A stretch of DNA of 17,946 bases from positions 1 to 17,946 of the forward strand of contig SLHB01000079.1 in NCBI GenBank assembly GCA_007136375.1. Direction: 5' to 3'. Positions 1-8,863 of this stretch are shown piece by piece; the stretch's first letter is position 1, and every line of letters starts with the position of its first letter. Source of the stretch: Candidatus Hydrogenedentota bacterium (GTDB lineage Bacteria > Hydrogenedentota > Hydrogenedentia > Hydrogenedentales > SLHB01). The position numbers and the translations under genes are program-made. The notes under the pieces are model-generated. The model saw nothing but the letters and a program-made list of their open reading frames with translations. It was not told the origin of the DNA and did no database searches.

Positions 1-1728
1 ATCCTGCCGACGTACGACGCCATCTTCCGGTACAACGAGACGCACAAGCAGGAGAAGGAAATCCGCCTTATCGTGCCGGCAAATGAACAAGGCGCGGGCT
101 TCATGGCGGCTGGCTACGCGCGGGCCAGTGGGAAGGTCGGGGTGTTTCTCGTGACCTCCGGCCCCGGCGCCACCAATAGCGTGACGCCCATCCGCGACTG
201 CATGGCCGATTCCATTCCCGTCGTGCTCATCACAGGCCAGGTGCCTCGCGCGGCCATCGGGAGCGACGCCTTTCAAGAAGCGCCCGTGTTCAACGTCATG
301 AGCTCTTGCGCAAAGCACGTGTTTCTCGTGAAGAACGAGCGGGAGATCGAAGAGACCATGCGCACGGCCTTCGAGATTGCCCGGACCGGGCGGCCGGGCC
401 CCGTGGTCGTGGACATCCCCAAGGACATCCAGAACTATGTGGGCGTGTTCAAGGGCGAAGGCGTGCTCCACTTCCGCGGGTACCAAGACCGCGTGGAAAA
501 GCTCGCGAAGGCCCGCGTCCCAAAGGAACAGTCCAAGGAATTCTTTCGCATGCTCGGCGAGAGCGAGCGGCCCCTGATTTACGCGGGCGGCGGCGTCATC
601 AACAGCAACGCCGCGGAAGAGCTGCGCAAGTTCTCGAAGAAGTTCAACATGCCCGTCGTCACGACGCTCATGGGCATCGGCGCCATGGACACGAAGGCCG
701 ACCTGTCCCTGCACATGCTGGGCATGCACGGCACGGCCTACGCCAACTACGCGGTGGAGGACTGCGACTTCCTCTTCGCGGTGGGCAGCCGTTTCGATGA
801 CCGCGTGGCGGGCAAGCCGGCGGAGTTCGCGCCGCTGGCGAAGCACATCGCCCACATCGACATCGATGCGGCCGAACTGGGCAAGGTGAAGGCCGCGGAT
901 TGGACCCATGCGGGGGACGCGAAGCAGGCGCTGAAGGATTTGATGGAGGCTGGGAAGTCGTTCAAGAAGGACTTTGGCCCCTGGGTGAAGCACGTGCTCG
1001 GTTTGAAGAAGAAGCACGCCATGAACTTCAACCGCAGCAGCGACCTCATTCAACCGCAGCACGTTCTTGAGACCCTCAATTCCATCACGAAAGGCGAGGC
1101 CATCGTCACGAGCGGCGTCGGGCAGCACCAGATGTGGGCGGCGCAGTGGCTCGATTTCCGCGAACCGCGGACCTGGCTGACGTCCGGCAGCATGGGCACC
1201 ATGGGATTCGGCCTGCCCGCGGCCATCGGCGCGCAACTCGCGCGTCAGGACAAGATCGTCATCGACGTGGACGGCGACGGCAGCCTGCGCATGAATCTCG
1301 GCGAGCTGGAGACCATGTCCACCTATGGCATCCCGGTCAAGGTGCTGTTGCTCAATAATCTGGGCGACGGCATGGTCCGGCAATGGCAGAACCTGTACTT
1401 CGGCGACCGGTTTTCGGGCAGCGACAAATCGCTGCACAAGAAGGACTTCCTGAAGGCCGTGGAGGCCGACGGCTTCGGCTTCGCCAAGCGCCTCTTCGAC
1501 AAGAAGGACATGAAGAAGCTCCTGGAAGAGTTCGTCGCGTACGACGGCCCGGCGATGCTGGAAGTGATGATCGATCCAAACGCCCACGTCTATCCGATGG
1601 TGGGTCCGGGCATGGGCTACAAGGACATGATCACGGGTCAGCACATCGTGCCCCGGGAGCAGGACCGGTTTGCCGCGGAGGACGAGGATCGGGACACGGA
1701 CATGACCAAGATCCCCGAACTGTTCTGA
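1..1728 (+). CDS. ilvB: Acetolactate synthase large subunit (5' end cut by window edge)
   Basis: This is the catalytic subunit of acetohydroxyacid synthase, a ThDP- and FAD-dependent cytoplasmic enzyme that makes acetolactate from pyruvate for branched-chain amino acids. The frame is open from base 1, giving 575 codons; the GTG at 73 is internal, because the preceding residues (ILPTYDAIF) match the conserved family N-terminus. Only some tens of N-terminal residues are missing. Visible in order: the catalytic Glu in NEQGAG (E29 of the fragment), the TSGPGATN motif, the GSxFDDR motif of the central domain, GTMGFGLPAAIGA, and the ThDP/Mg site GDGS...NN (about 425-453). The C-terminus HVYPMVGPG is also typical. 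No ilvN small-subunit gene follows; the next gene is a regulator, beyond a strong hairpin. IlvB, rather than another ThDP carboligase, is favoured by the VRQWQ segment after the NN and by the VYPMV tail. Confidence 0.93.
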   Translation: MLPTYDAIFRYNETHKQEKEIRLIVPANEQGAGFMAAGYARASGKVGVFLVTSGPGATNSVTPIRDCMADSIPVVLITGQVPRAAIGSDAFQEAPVFNVMSSCAKHVFLVKNEREIEETMRTAFEIARTGRPGPVVVDIPKDIQNYVGVFKGEGVLHFRGYQDRVEKLAKARVPKEQSKEFFRMLGESERPLIYAGGGVINSNAAEELRKFSKKFNMPVVTTLMGIGAMDTKADLSLHMLGMHGTAYANYAVEDCDFLFAVGSRFDDRVAGKPAEFAPLAKHIAHIDIDAAELGKVKAADWTHAGDAKQALKDLMEAGKSFKKDFGPWVKHVLGLKKKHAMNFNRSSDLIQPQHVLETLNSITKGEAIVTSGVGQHQMWAAQWLDFREPRTWLTSGSMGTMGFGLPAAIGAQLARQDKIVIDVDGDGSLRMNLGELETMSTYGIPVKVLLLNNLGDGMVRQWQNLYFGDRFSGSDKSLHKKDFLKAVEADGFGFAKRLFDKKDMKKLLEEFVAYDGPAMLEVMIDPNAHVYPMVGPGMGYKDMITGQHIVPREQDRFAAEDEDRDTDMTKIPELF

Positions 1729-1764
1729 GGAACGGCCGTGGCGCGGAAGAGTGTGTTTGAGATC

Positions 1765-1800
1765 GCCGCGTTCCCGGGCCGCCGCGCCCGGGAGCGCGGC
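1765..1800 (+). terminator. Strong 15-bp hairpin after ilvB, terminator-like
   Basis: Bases 1765-1779 pair with 1786-1800 over 15 consecutive positions (14 Watson-Crick, one G-T) around a 6-base loop (1780-1785). It starts 36 bp after the ilvB stop and is followed by TTCTGCTT, a poor U tract. The placement and stability suggest a transcription terminator or 3' end-stabilising structure separating ilvB from the downstream activator. The weak U tract leaves room for a processing or attenuation role. Confidence 0.6.
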
Positions 1801-1844
1801 TTCTGCTTCGCGTGGGGCGGGCGGCGCCGAGACGTGGAGGCGCC

Positions 1845-3281
1845 ATGACCAAGAGGCGCGCGGAGGCGGTAGGCGGCGAAAGCGCCATGGCGGTCTCGAT
1901 GGAGGGCTTCGACGGACGCCGGGATTCCGGGCCGCCGCCGGTGCTTGTCGCGTGCAAGGACGGGGCGCAAGGCCAGCTCATCGCGTCTCAGCTCGAGTTG
2001 GACGGCTATGTCGCGGAGCGCTGCCAGAACGCGAAGGATGTGTTGAATTTTGTGAAGCGGCGCGCGTTTGGCGTCGCCGTCCTCGATCTAGCGTTGGCCC
2101 GCGAGGGGGACGTTGACCTCGTGTCGTTCATTCGCCGGCAAAGTCCAGCGACGCAGATCATCCTGCTCTTCGAGATGAGCCGGATCGATGACGCCATCCG
2201 CGGCATCCGCCAGGGCGCCTTCTTCTACCTGCCGGCGGACACCGCCGCCGCCGATGTAGCCATGGCCGTGAACAAGGCCGTGCGCAGCCTCGGCGCCGAG
2301 TCGGCCCTGGGGCAGTTGGAAGCCAAACAGTTTCACGAGATGCTGGGCGCGAGTCCCGCCATGCGCCGCGTGGTCGAGCTCATCACGAAGGTCGCGCCCA
2401 CGGACAGCACGGTCCTCCTCTTGGGCGAGAGCGGCACGGGCAAGGAGTTGATGGCCAACGCCGTCCATCGTCTGAGCCGCCGGCGGGATATGCCCTTCAT
2501 CGCCATCAATTGCGCGGCCCTGCCGGATACGTTGCTTGAAAGCGAGATGTTTGGTCATCTCAAGGGCGCTTTCACGGGGGCGGACGCCGACAAGCGCGGC
2601 CTGTTCGAAGAGGCAGACGGCGGGACCGTGTTTCTCGACGAGATCGGCGACATGGCCCTCGTGACGCAGGCGAAGCTGCTCCGCGTGCTGCAAAACGGAG
2701 AGATCCGTCCCGTCGGAAGCTCCACCTCCCGCCGGGTGAACGTGCGGATTATCGCCGCGACCAACCGCGATCTCGAAAGGGCCGTTGCGGAACGGGAGTT
2801 CCGGGAAGATCTGTACTTCCGCCTCAATGTCGTACAGATCCGCGTGCCGCCGTTGCGCGAACGGATGGACAGCTTGCCGAGTTTGACCGACTTCTTCCTC
2901 AGCCGTTACAGCCAGCGCTACGGCAAGGAGATCCGGCGGATTGACGACCACGCGCAAGCGCTGTTGAGCAGCTATTCCTATCCTGGCAACGTGCGGGAGC
3001 TCGAAAGCATCATTGCCCACGCCGTGATCATGTGCGACCGCGACGCTATCCGCGCGAAGGATCTGCCGGATTCCGTCCGCGAAGGCGCGGGCAGCGGTCT
3101 CGCCCTGCCGTACCACGGCCCCGGCGACCTCCCGACCCTTAAGGAGATGGAGGCGAACCTCATCCGCACGGCCCTGGAGCGCTGCGAAGGCAACCAGACC
3201 GAGGCGGCGAAGAAGCTCGATATTTCCCGATCAACGTTGTGGCGGAAGATGAAAGAGTATGGCATCGCGCCGCCGTCCTAG
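1845..3281 (+). CDS. Sigma-54-dependent activator with degenerate receiver domain
   Basis: This is a 478-residue NtrC-type enhancer-binding protein. I chose ATG 1845, preceded by GGAGG at 1836-1840; a GTG at 1812 would add 11 low-complexity residues. Residues about 33-145 have the receiver fold pattern. The central AAA+ domain (about 164-400) has Walker A GESGTGKE (194-201), the sigma-54-contacting GAFTGA (241-246), Walker B TVFLDE (261-266), sensor-type AATN (304-307) and the arginine region FREDLYFRLN (319-328). A Fis-type helix-turn-helix ends the protein (about 449-472). The receiver keeps the acceptor-position Asp81, but the acidic pocket reads C36-K37-D38, the switch Thr/Ser is Phe109, and the invariant Lys is replaced (LPAD, Ala131). 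Phosphorylation control is therefore unlikely, and the domain may bind a ligand or partner instead. ATPase and sigma-54 contacts look intact, so it should be an active activator. Target genes are not identified; no convincing -24/-12 element was found nearby. Confidence 0.92.
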   Translation: MTKRRAEAVGGESAMAVSMEGFDGRRDSGPPPVLVACKDGAQGQLIASQLELDGYVAERCQNAKDVLNFVKRRAFGVAVLDLALAREGDVDLVSFIRRQSPATQIILLFEMSRIDDAIRGIRQGAFFYLPADTAAADVAMAVNKAVRSLGAESALGQLEAKQFHEMLGASPAMRRVVELITKVAPTDSTVLLLGESGTGKELMANAVHRLSRRRDMPFIAINCAALPDTLLESEMFGHLKGAFTGADADKRGLFEEADGGTVFLDEIGDMALVTQAKLLRVLQNGEIRPVGSSTSRRVNVRIIAATNRDLERAVAEREFREDLYFRLNVVQIRVPPLRERMDSLPSLTDFFLSRYSQRYGKEIRRIDDHAQALLSSYSYPGNVRELESIIAHAVIMCDRDAIRAKDLPDSVREGAGSGLALPYHGPGDLPTLKEMEANLIRTALERCEGNQTEAAKKLDISRSTLWRKMKEYGIAPPS

Positions 3282-3283
3282 GG

Positions 3284-3547
3284 CTATTCCGCGCCGCGCC
3301 GGCGGGGGCGCCAGGGCATCTTCATGTACACGTCGCCGCGGGCGAGCTCGTGAAGCATTTGATTGAGGCGTTTCTCCCGGGTCTTCTCTTGCTTCGCGTC
3401 GGCGATCCACCAGAGATAGTCATTGCGTTGGTACGGAGGCCTTGCGTTATAGGCGTCCATCAAGCCGCGGTCCAGCAGGGCCTCCCGTACGTCGTCCGGC
3501 ATAGGATACCGCATTCGCTTGGGTCCGCCGGGGCCGCTGTCCGTCAT
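3284..3547 (-). CDS. YdeI/OmpD-associated-family small protein
   Basis: The 87-residue protein carries the pattern of the bacteriocin-protection/OmpD-associated family (OmdA-type): PMPDDV and a short helix, then RNDYLWWI (about residues 41-48), AKQEKTREKR (about 51-60) and a final QMLHELARGDVYM segment. The biochemical role of this family is poorly defined. The length fits the single-domain form; longer YdeI proteins carry an extra N-terminal domain that is absent here. ATG 3547 has a GGAGG about 11 bases upstream, which is rather distant. The stop lies only 2 bp from the stop of the convergent sigma-54 activator. It sits 69 bp downstream of the beta-helix gene on the same strand and could be co-transcribed with it, though no functional link is evident. 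Confidence 0.8.
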   Translation of the reverse strand: MTDSGPGGPKRMRYPMPDDVREALLDRGLMDAYNARPPYQRNDYLWWIADAKQEKTREKRLNQMLHELARGDVYMKMPWRPRRRGAE

Positions 3548-3616
3548 GATTTCGCCCGCCTCCCTGGTATGACGAACCGCGAAGCGCTTTGGTCCGTTTT
3601 CGTCTCAATCCGGGCT

Positions 3617-5761
3617 TCATTCGCTGGGATAACCCTCGTATCCAGTGGGAACCGGCGGCAGATCCGCTGTAAGCGCCGGCGCGGTGACGCGGCCCGCCGC
3701 CTCGTGGTTGAAGGGCTCGAAGCCCAAGCGCAGGGCGGGAGACCCGGCCCGGACGCGGAAGTCTTCGTTCGCCGGATCGGCAAGAAGAGGATCAGCGATG
3801 ATCGACGTGAGGTCGTGCCCGCGTTCGCGCCATTCCTCCAGATCCGCGCCTCCGTAGAAGCTTACTTCGTGCTCCGGGTTGTAGTAGACATTACTATCGA
3901 TGGTGAAGTTGTCGTCGGTCCAGTTGCTGCCCAGAAGGGGGCTGTCGTTGTCCCAGTAGACGATGTTGTTGCGGAAGTAGAAGGAGCGATGGTCCTCCGT
4001 CCGGGTCCGCTGAATCTGATGCTGCTCGCCGAAGGCCAGGATGTTGTTTTCGATGACGTTGTCCCGGCCATAGTGCTGGTGAAACCCGCCCGTCCGCGTC
4101 CGGTAGACCAGGTTGTTCCGCATCTCGATGTCGGTTGTGCCTTCGTCGGGATAGAGGCCCCAACCCCCGTAGCCGTAGCTCATGATGTCGTGCATCACGT
4201 TGTTGTTCACCGTGGTTCCGGGGCTCAAGCCCAGCGTGTAGACGCCGCCCATGTCGGAGAGGACGTGTTGGCCGATGGTGTGGATGCGGTTGTGATCGAT
4301 GCGGTTGTGGTGGGAGCGGCTGGGCTCGTGGTAGCCCCAGGTCCAGCCCACGCTCACGCCGGTGTAATAGAAGTCGAAAATGTCGTTGTGGGTAACCGTG
4401 TTGTGGGAGGCGTGGCCGATCCATACGCCCACCGCCGCGGGATGCATCCGTCCGCCGTGGGCGATGGTGCAGTCGTGCACCGTGACTTGCCGGGTCTCCG
4501 CTTCTTCCGCGGAGAGGTCCACGGCGCCGTTTTCGTCCGCCGCCCACGAGCCTGGCCCGCCGCTGTGGCCGATCTTCACGCCGCCGCCGGCGAGGTCCAC
4601 AAGCTCCGAGCGCAGCAGTTGCACGTCCCGGCAGCCGGGTCCCGCCTCGAAGGCGTAGCCGCCGGTGTGGCGGATGGCGCAGCCGTCGAACACAACATCG
4701 CGCGCGCCCACGGCGAGAACGGCGGCGCGCAAGGGCGCTTCCGCCTGGGGAAAGGAATAGCCTTCCGGCGGCAGGACCCAGTTGGTGTGGGCGAAGGTCA
4801 AACCTTCGAAGCGCAAATGCTGGACCCATTCTTCGTCGTCCACACCGCCGCGCAGGATCACGAGTTGTTCTAGACGCGGCGCCACCACCTCCACGGCCTC
4901 CGGCGTTTCATCCGGCATTGGGAAGTAGGTGAGCTCGCCCGTCTCCGTGTCCAAGAACCATTCGCCCGGCTCTTCAAGGGCGCCCGCCACGTTGTCCAGG
5001 AGGAACCGGAACCCTTCCTGGAACTCGGCCCAATGGGTGAGCGCGGAGGTCGGCCCCGTGAAGGTAAAGATGCGCTCGTCTTGATCCCAGTCGGCGACGC
5101 GCATGCGCGAAGCGGACCAGATGTGAAAGGCCATGACCTCGCCTTGGCCAGGGTCGAAGTGACTGGGCGCGTCTCCCTCGGCGTAGCCCAAGCGGTCATG
5201 GCCCTGGTCCTCGTGGGCTGGCGACGGATCCAGTCGCCGCTCCACGTAGAAGTATCCGTCCCGGGGCAAGCGGGGCCGGAAGCGGCGCTGATCGTTCACG
5301 AACAGTTGGGTGAAGTCCCAATCGTCGGCTTCCACCTCTTCGAGGGTCACGCGCCAGGCGCCGTCGTCGCCAACATCCCAACCCGAGACGCGTTTTCCGC
5401 CGCTGAGGACGGGACGGGCGCCCTCCGCCGCGCGGTAGATTACGGGCGCCTCCTCCGCGCCCCCGTCGCCGGGTCCGAAGACAACGGTATCGTCCAAGGA
5501 ATAGACGCCGTCGGCGAACTCCACGATGATGGGCTCGGCGCGATCAGGTTCGGCCGTCAGTATGTCCCGGGCCCGCGCCTTCGCCGCGGCTAGGGACGCG
5601 ACAGGGCCGTCATCGCCATCGGCGTTGGGCGTGGCGATGGCGCCAGACCATTCGTCGTTTCCGCCGGGCGCGGCGTATATGTCGGCCGCCCAAGCCGCCG
5701 CCGTGGATCCCGCAAGGACCACTGCCGCGAGCGCGGCTCTGATTGCTGTGTTGGCGCTCAT
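3617..5761 (-). CDS. Secreted right-handed parallel beta-helix protein, GH141-like
   Basis: The 714-residue protein has a signal peptide (residues 1-26, ending AAAWA before ADIY). The mature N-terminus has the YAAPGGNDEWSG / DGPVASLAAAKA pattern common in secreted beta-helix enzymes. Residues about 75-300 form a mixed beta region. From about 313 to 650, short repeating turns rich in N, G and hydrophobics (NNNVMHD, MRNNLVY, IENNILAF, FRNNIVYW, IDSNVYY) mark a beta-helix. Segments LTFAHTNWVLPPEG (321-334), LSDMGGVYTLG (501-511) and GGWGLYPDEGTTD (532-544) resemble glycoside hydrolase family 141 and relatives; acidic D503, D539 and E540 are candidate active-site residues by position only. It probably acts outside the cytoplasm on a plant or algal polysaccharide; the substrate cannot be read from sequence. 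ATG 5761 follows AGGGGG by 6 bases. Alternative: a pectate-lyase-like protein of another family. Confidence 0.85.
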   Translation of the reverse strand: MSANTAIRAALAAVVLAGSTAAAWAADIYAAPGGNDEWSGAIATPNADGDDGPVASLAAAKARARDILTAEPDRAEPIIVEFADGVYSLDDTVVFGPGDGGAEEAPVIYRAAEGARPVLSGGKRVSGWDVGDDGAWRVTLEEVEADDWDFTQLFVNDQRRFRPRLPRDGYFYVERRLDPSPAHEDQGHDRLGYAEGDAPSHFDPGQGEVMAFHIWSASRMRVADWDQDERIFTFTGPTSALTHWAEFQEGFRFLLDNVAGALEEPGEWFLDTETGELTYFPMPDETPEAVEVVAPRLEQLVILRGGVDDEEWVQHLRFEGLTFAHTNWVLPPEGYSFPQAEAPLRAAVLAVGARDVVFDGCAIRHTGGYAFEAGPGCRDVQLLRSELVDLAGGGVKIGHSGGPGSWAADENGAVDLSAEEAETRQVTVHDCTIAHGGRMHPAAVGVWIGHASHNTVTHNDIFDFYYTGVSVGWTWGYHEPSRSHHNRIDHNRIHTIGQHVLSDMGGVYTLGLSPGTTVNNNVMHDIMSYGYGGWGLYPDEGTTDIEMRNNLVYRTRTGGFHQHYGRDNVIENNILAFGEQHQIQRTRTEDHRSFYFRNNIVYWDNDSPLLGSNWTDDNFTIDSNVYYNPEHEVSFYGGADLEEWRERGHDLTSIIADPLLADPANEDFRVRAGSPALRLGFEPFNHEAAGRVTAPALTADLPPVPTGYEGYPSE

Positions 5762-5808
5762 GGATTCCCCCTTTTCCGTTCCGAGTTGATGTTGACCTGT
5801 GAAGGATT

Positions 5809-5814
5809 ATTGTA
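5809..5814 (-). promoter_or_regulatory. Possible -10 element (TACAAT) for the beta-helix gene
   Basis: On the minus strand TACAAT lies in the only AT-rich stretch of the 211-bp divergent gap 5762-5972, about 48 bp before ATG 5761. A TTGGCG lies 19 bp upstream of it, a rather long spacer. On the plus strand TTGATG (5786-5791) with TATTGT (5808-5813) at 16-bp spacing could serve the opposite gene. Both are weak matches; the rest of the gap shows nothing recognisable. Confidence 0.3.
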
Positions 5815-5972
5815 GCCGTAGACAAGGAGGGCGCGCCAACATGAGAGGGCCGGCCCGCCTGGAGTGACATGGACTGGACGTGGGGTGTATTGTTTCCGAA
5901 CCGTTGGGGTTTGAGGCGCTTCCGCCGCAGGTTGTGCGGGAACCGACAGAACAACTGGGGAGGGCGTGGATC

Positions 5973-6776
5973 GTGAGGTTGCAAGGCCGCGTGTTGCCGT
6001 GGTTGTGCGGGCTCCTCTGTTTGTGTGCGTGGGCGGCGGGGGAAGCGCCGGAGAGCAGCTTGGACGCGGGGGAGGCTGTCGAGCCTCTAGCGCGGCCTGG
6101 CGATAGCCGGTGGTACGTGATGACTGGCGCCATCAATCTGCATCCCCGCTTTCGCGACGCCCGCGAACTCATCGACCGCCGGTTGAACCGCCCGTTCCGG
6201 ATTCTGGCGCCGGGTTTTGAGGATGTGCGCACCTTCGCCGATGAACGGGATGACTTCGCCATTTGGATGCCCTTCGTGGGCGCGGGCAGGACGGTGGGCG
6301 ACCATTGGGAAGTGTTCGGCCACGCCGGATTCACCCGCGGCCGGGTCACGACGCGCCAAGACCGGGTGAGCCTGTTGCTTCTTCCCCTGTACACGGACGT
6401 GTCGTTGACGCGGACATCGCTTTACGTGGGAGGCGGCGTCACGTATTACCCCTGGGGGTTTCCACGGCGGGACCGCTACGAAGGGATTGCCGCACGGCTG
6501 GCCGAAGCGCGGCCCTTCATCATGAGCAGCCTTAACTGGAACTACCTCGGCTTCGAAGGGAGGGTGAAGGCCCGGTTCCGGCCTTTTCCCAGCATACTGG
6601 ACTTCGAGGAGCGGGATCGGTGGCGGCCTTGGAGCACCAACGTCACCATCGGCGTCGACGTGCCGCTGACAGCGCGGACGGTCGCCACGGTCCACGCCCA
6701 GTACAACATCTTCCTCGACCACCACGCGGATTTCGGCGGTCCGGGAATGGCCATCTTCCTGAAGCGCTTCTTCTAA
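5973..6776 (+). CDS. Exported protein, predicted outer-membrane beta-barrel, function unknown
   Basis: I do not recognise a named family. I chose GTG 5973 because AGGG lies 8 bases upstream and the product then starts with a clean signal peptide (MRLQGRVLPWLCGLLCLCAWAAG). The open frame extends to 5880, but the added residues would bury the signal. The mature protein (267 residues before processing) has alternating hydrophobic/polar strands, for example DRVSLLLLPLY and TSLYVGGGVTYYPWG (about 130-161), FEGRVKARF (194-202), NVTIGVDVPL and TVATVHAQYNIFL. It ends in IFLKRFF with a C-terminal Phe, as in outer-membrane barrels recognised by the BAM machinery. That suggests a small barrel of perhaps eight strands, in line with a Gram-negative envelope. 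It is divergent from the beta-helix gene and convergent with the phosphoglycerate mutase gene. A periplasmic beta-rich protein is the alternative. Confidence 0.7.
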   Translation: MRLQGRVLPWLCGLLCLCAWAAGEAPESSLDAGEAVEPLARPGDSRWYVMTGAINLHPRFRDARELIDRRLNRPFRILAPGFEDVRTFADERDDFAIWMPFVGAGRTVGDHWEVFGHAGFTRGRVTTRQDRVSLLLLPLYTDVSLTRTSLYVGGGVTYYPWGFPRRDRYEGIAARLAEARPFIMSSLNWNYLGFEGRVKARFRPFPSILDFEERDRWRPWSTNVTIGVDVPLTARTVATVHAQYNIFLDHHADFGGPGMAIFLKRFF

Positions 6777-6787
6777 GTCGTAACGCA

Positions 6788-6823
6788 CGCTCCGCCACCG
6801 CTGGCCGCCCCGGCGGCGGAGCG
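6788..6823. terminator. Hairpin between convergent genes, possible bidirectional terminator
   Basis: CGCTCCGCC (6788-6796) pairs perfectly with GGCGGAGCG (6815-6823). Inside it, GCTGG (6800-6804) pairs with CCGGC (6810-6814), with one G-T pair, around a 5-base loop. The structure fills most of the 63-bp gap between the convergent barrel gene and the phosphoglycerate mutase gene. There is only a CTTT after it on the plus strand and no clear U tract on the other, so termination is inferred from position and stability. Confidence 0.5.
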
Positions 6824-6839
6824 CTTTGAGACATGGGGT

Positions 6840-8468
<1,629 letters not shown>

Positions 8469-8863
8469 ATGAAAGCTTTCCTCGTTGAGTTTACGGAAGA
8501 CGCGAAGGGTCCGGACCCGCGTCCGGCCCGGAGATGTCGTACGGTTTTGCCGGTTTCCCCGTGGAATTCCCCTGGATCCGCGCTCGAAACCGCGCCGAAA
8601 GGCCCGAAACCCGGGGAAGGCGCCGTTTCCCGGCGGCGGATCGTCATTGCCCCCGCGCCGGCGCATCCGGGAGTTGGCGTAAGTATATCGGCCCGGCGGG
8701 TCCGGGGCAACCGCCCGGGGACGATGAGCACCGCCAGAGCTGGAGTCCGCGGGGGAAAGCCGGCCCGGATGGCGGCCAGTCCGAACGGAGCCGGGGCGTG
8801 GACCCGCCTGGATTTGTTATATTGCGGGGCGGTGGAAGACGGTAACTCGATGGAGCCGCGCGT
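8469..8863. other. 395-bp divergent intergenic region, no gene seen
   Basis: The stretch between gpmI and the NAD kinase gene has no credible coding sequence; open frames crossing it have low-complexity Pro/Arg/Gly composition and overlap the two genes. It contains a hairpin, CCGGGGAA (8611-8618) with TTTCCCGG (8626-8633), 8 bp with one G-T pair and a 7-base loop. There are two AT-rich islands: AGTATA at 8682-8687 (TATACT on the minus strand, towards gpmI) and TATATT at 8818-8823 (plus strand, towards NAD kinase). The islands are the likeliest -10 positions, but no good -35 partner was found for either. If the minus one is real, gpmI has a leader of about 200 bases. Confidence 0.45.

Noticed and set aside
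1797..1811. GG-N10-GC element resembling a sigma-54 promoter upstream of the activator.
   Set aside because: It matches only about half of the TGGCACG-N4-TTGC consensus and overlaps the 3' arm of the hairpin; in GC-rich DNA such spacing arises often by chance.
3239..4873. Long plus-strand open frame (544 codons) antisense to the beta-helix gene.
   Set aside because: It is Val/Ala/His-rich with no domain pattern and lies opposite a gene with a clear signal peptide and beta-helix repeats; long antisense frames are expected at this GC content.
6801..6816. A 16-base sequence CTGGCCGCCCCGGCGG repeated exactly at 17926-17941.
   Set aside because: Identity stops at once on both sides; one copy is in a hairpin and the other in possible coding sequence. 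Two copies of a GC-only-type word are not enough to call a repeat family.
8469..8666. N-terminal extension of gpmI.
   Set aside because: The extension is Arg/Gly-rich, and ATG 8468 has its own ribosome site and matches where family members begin.
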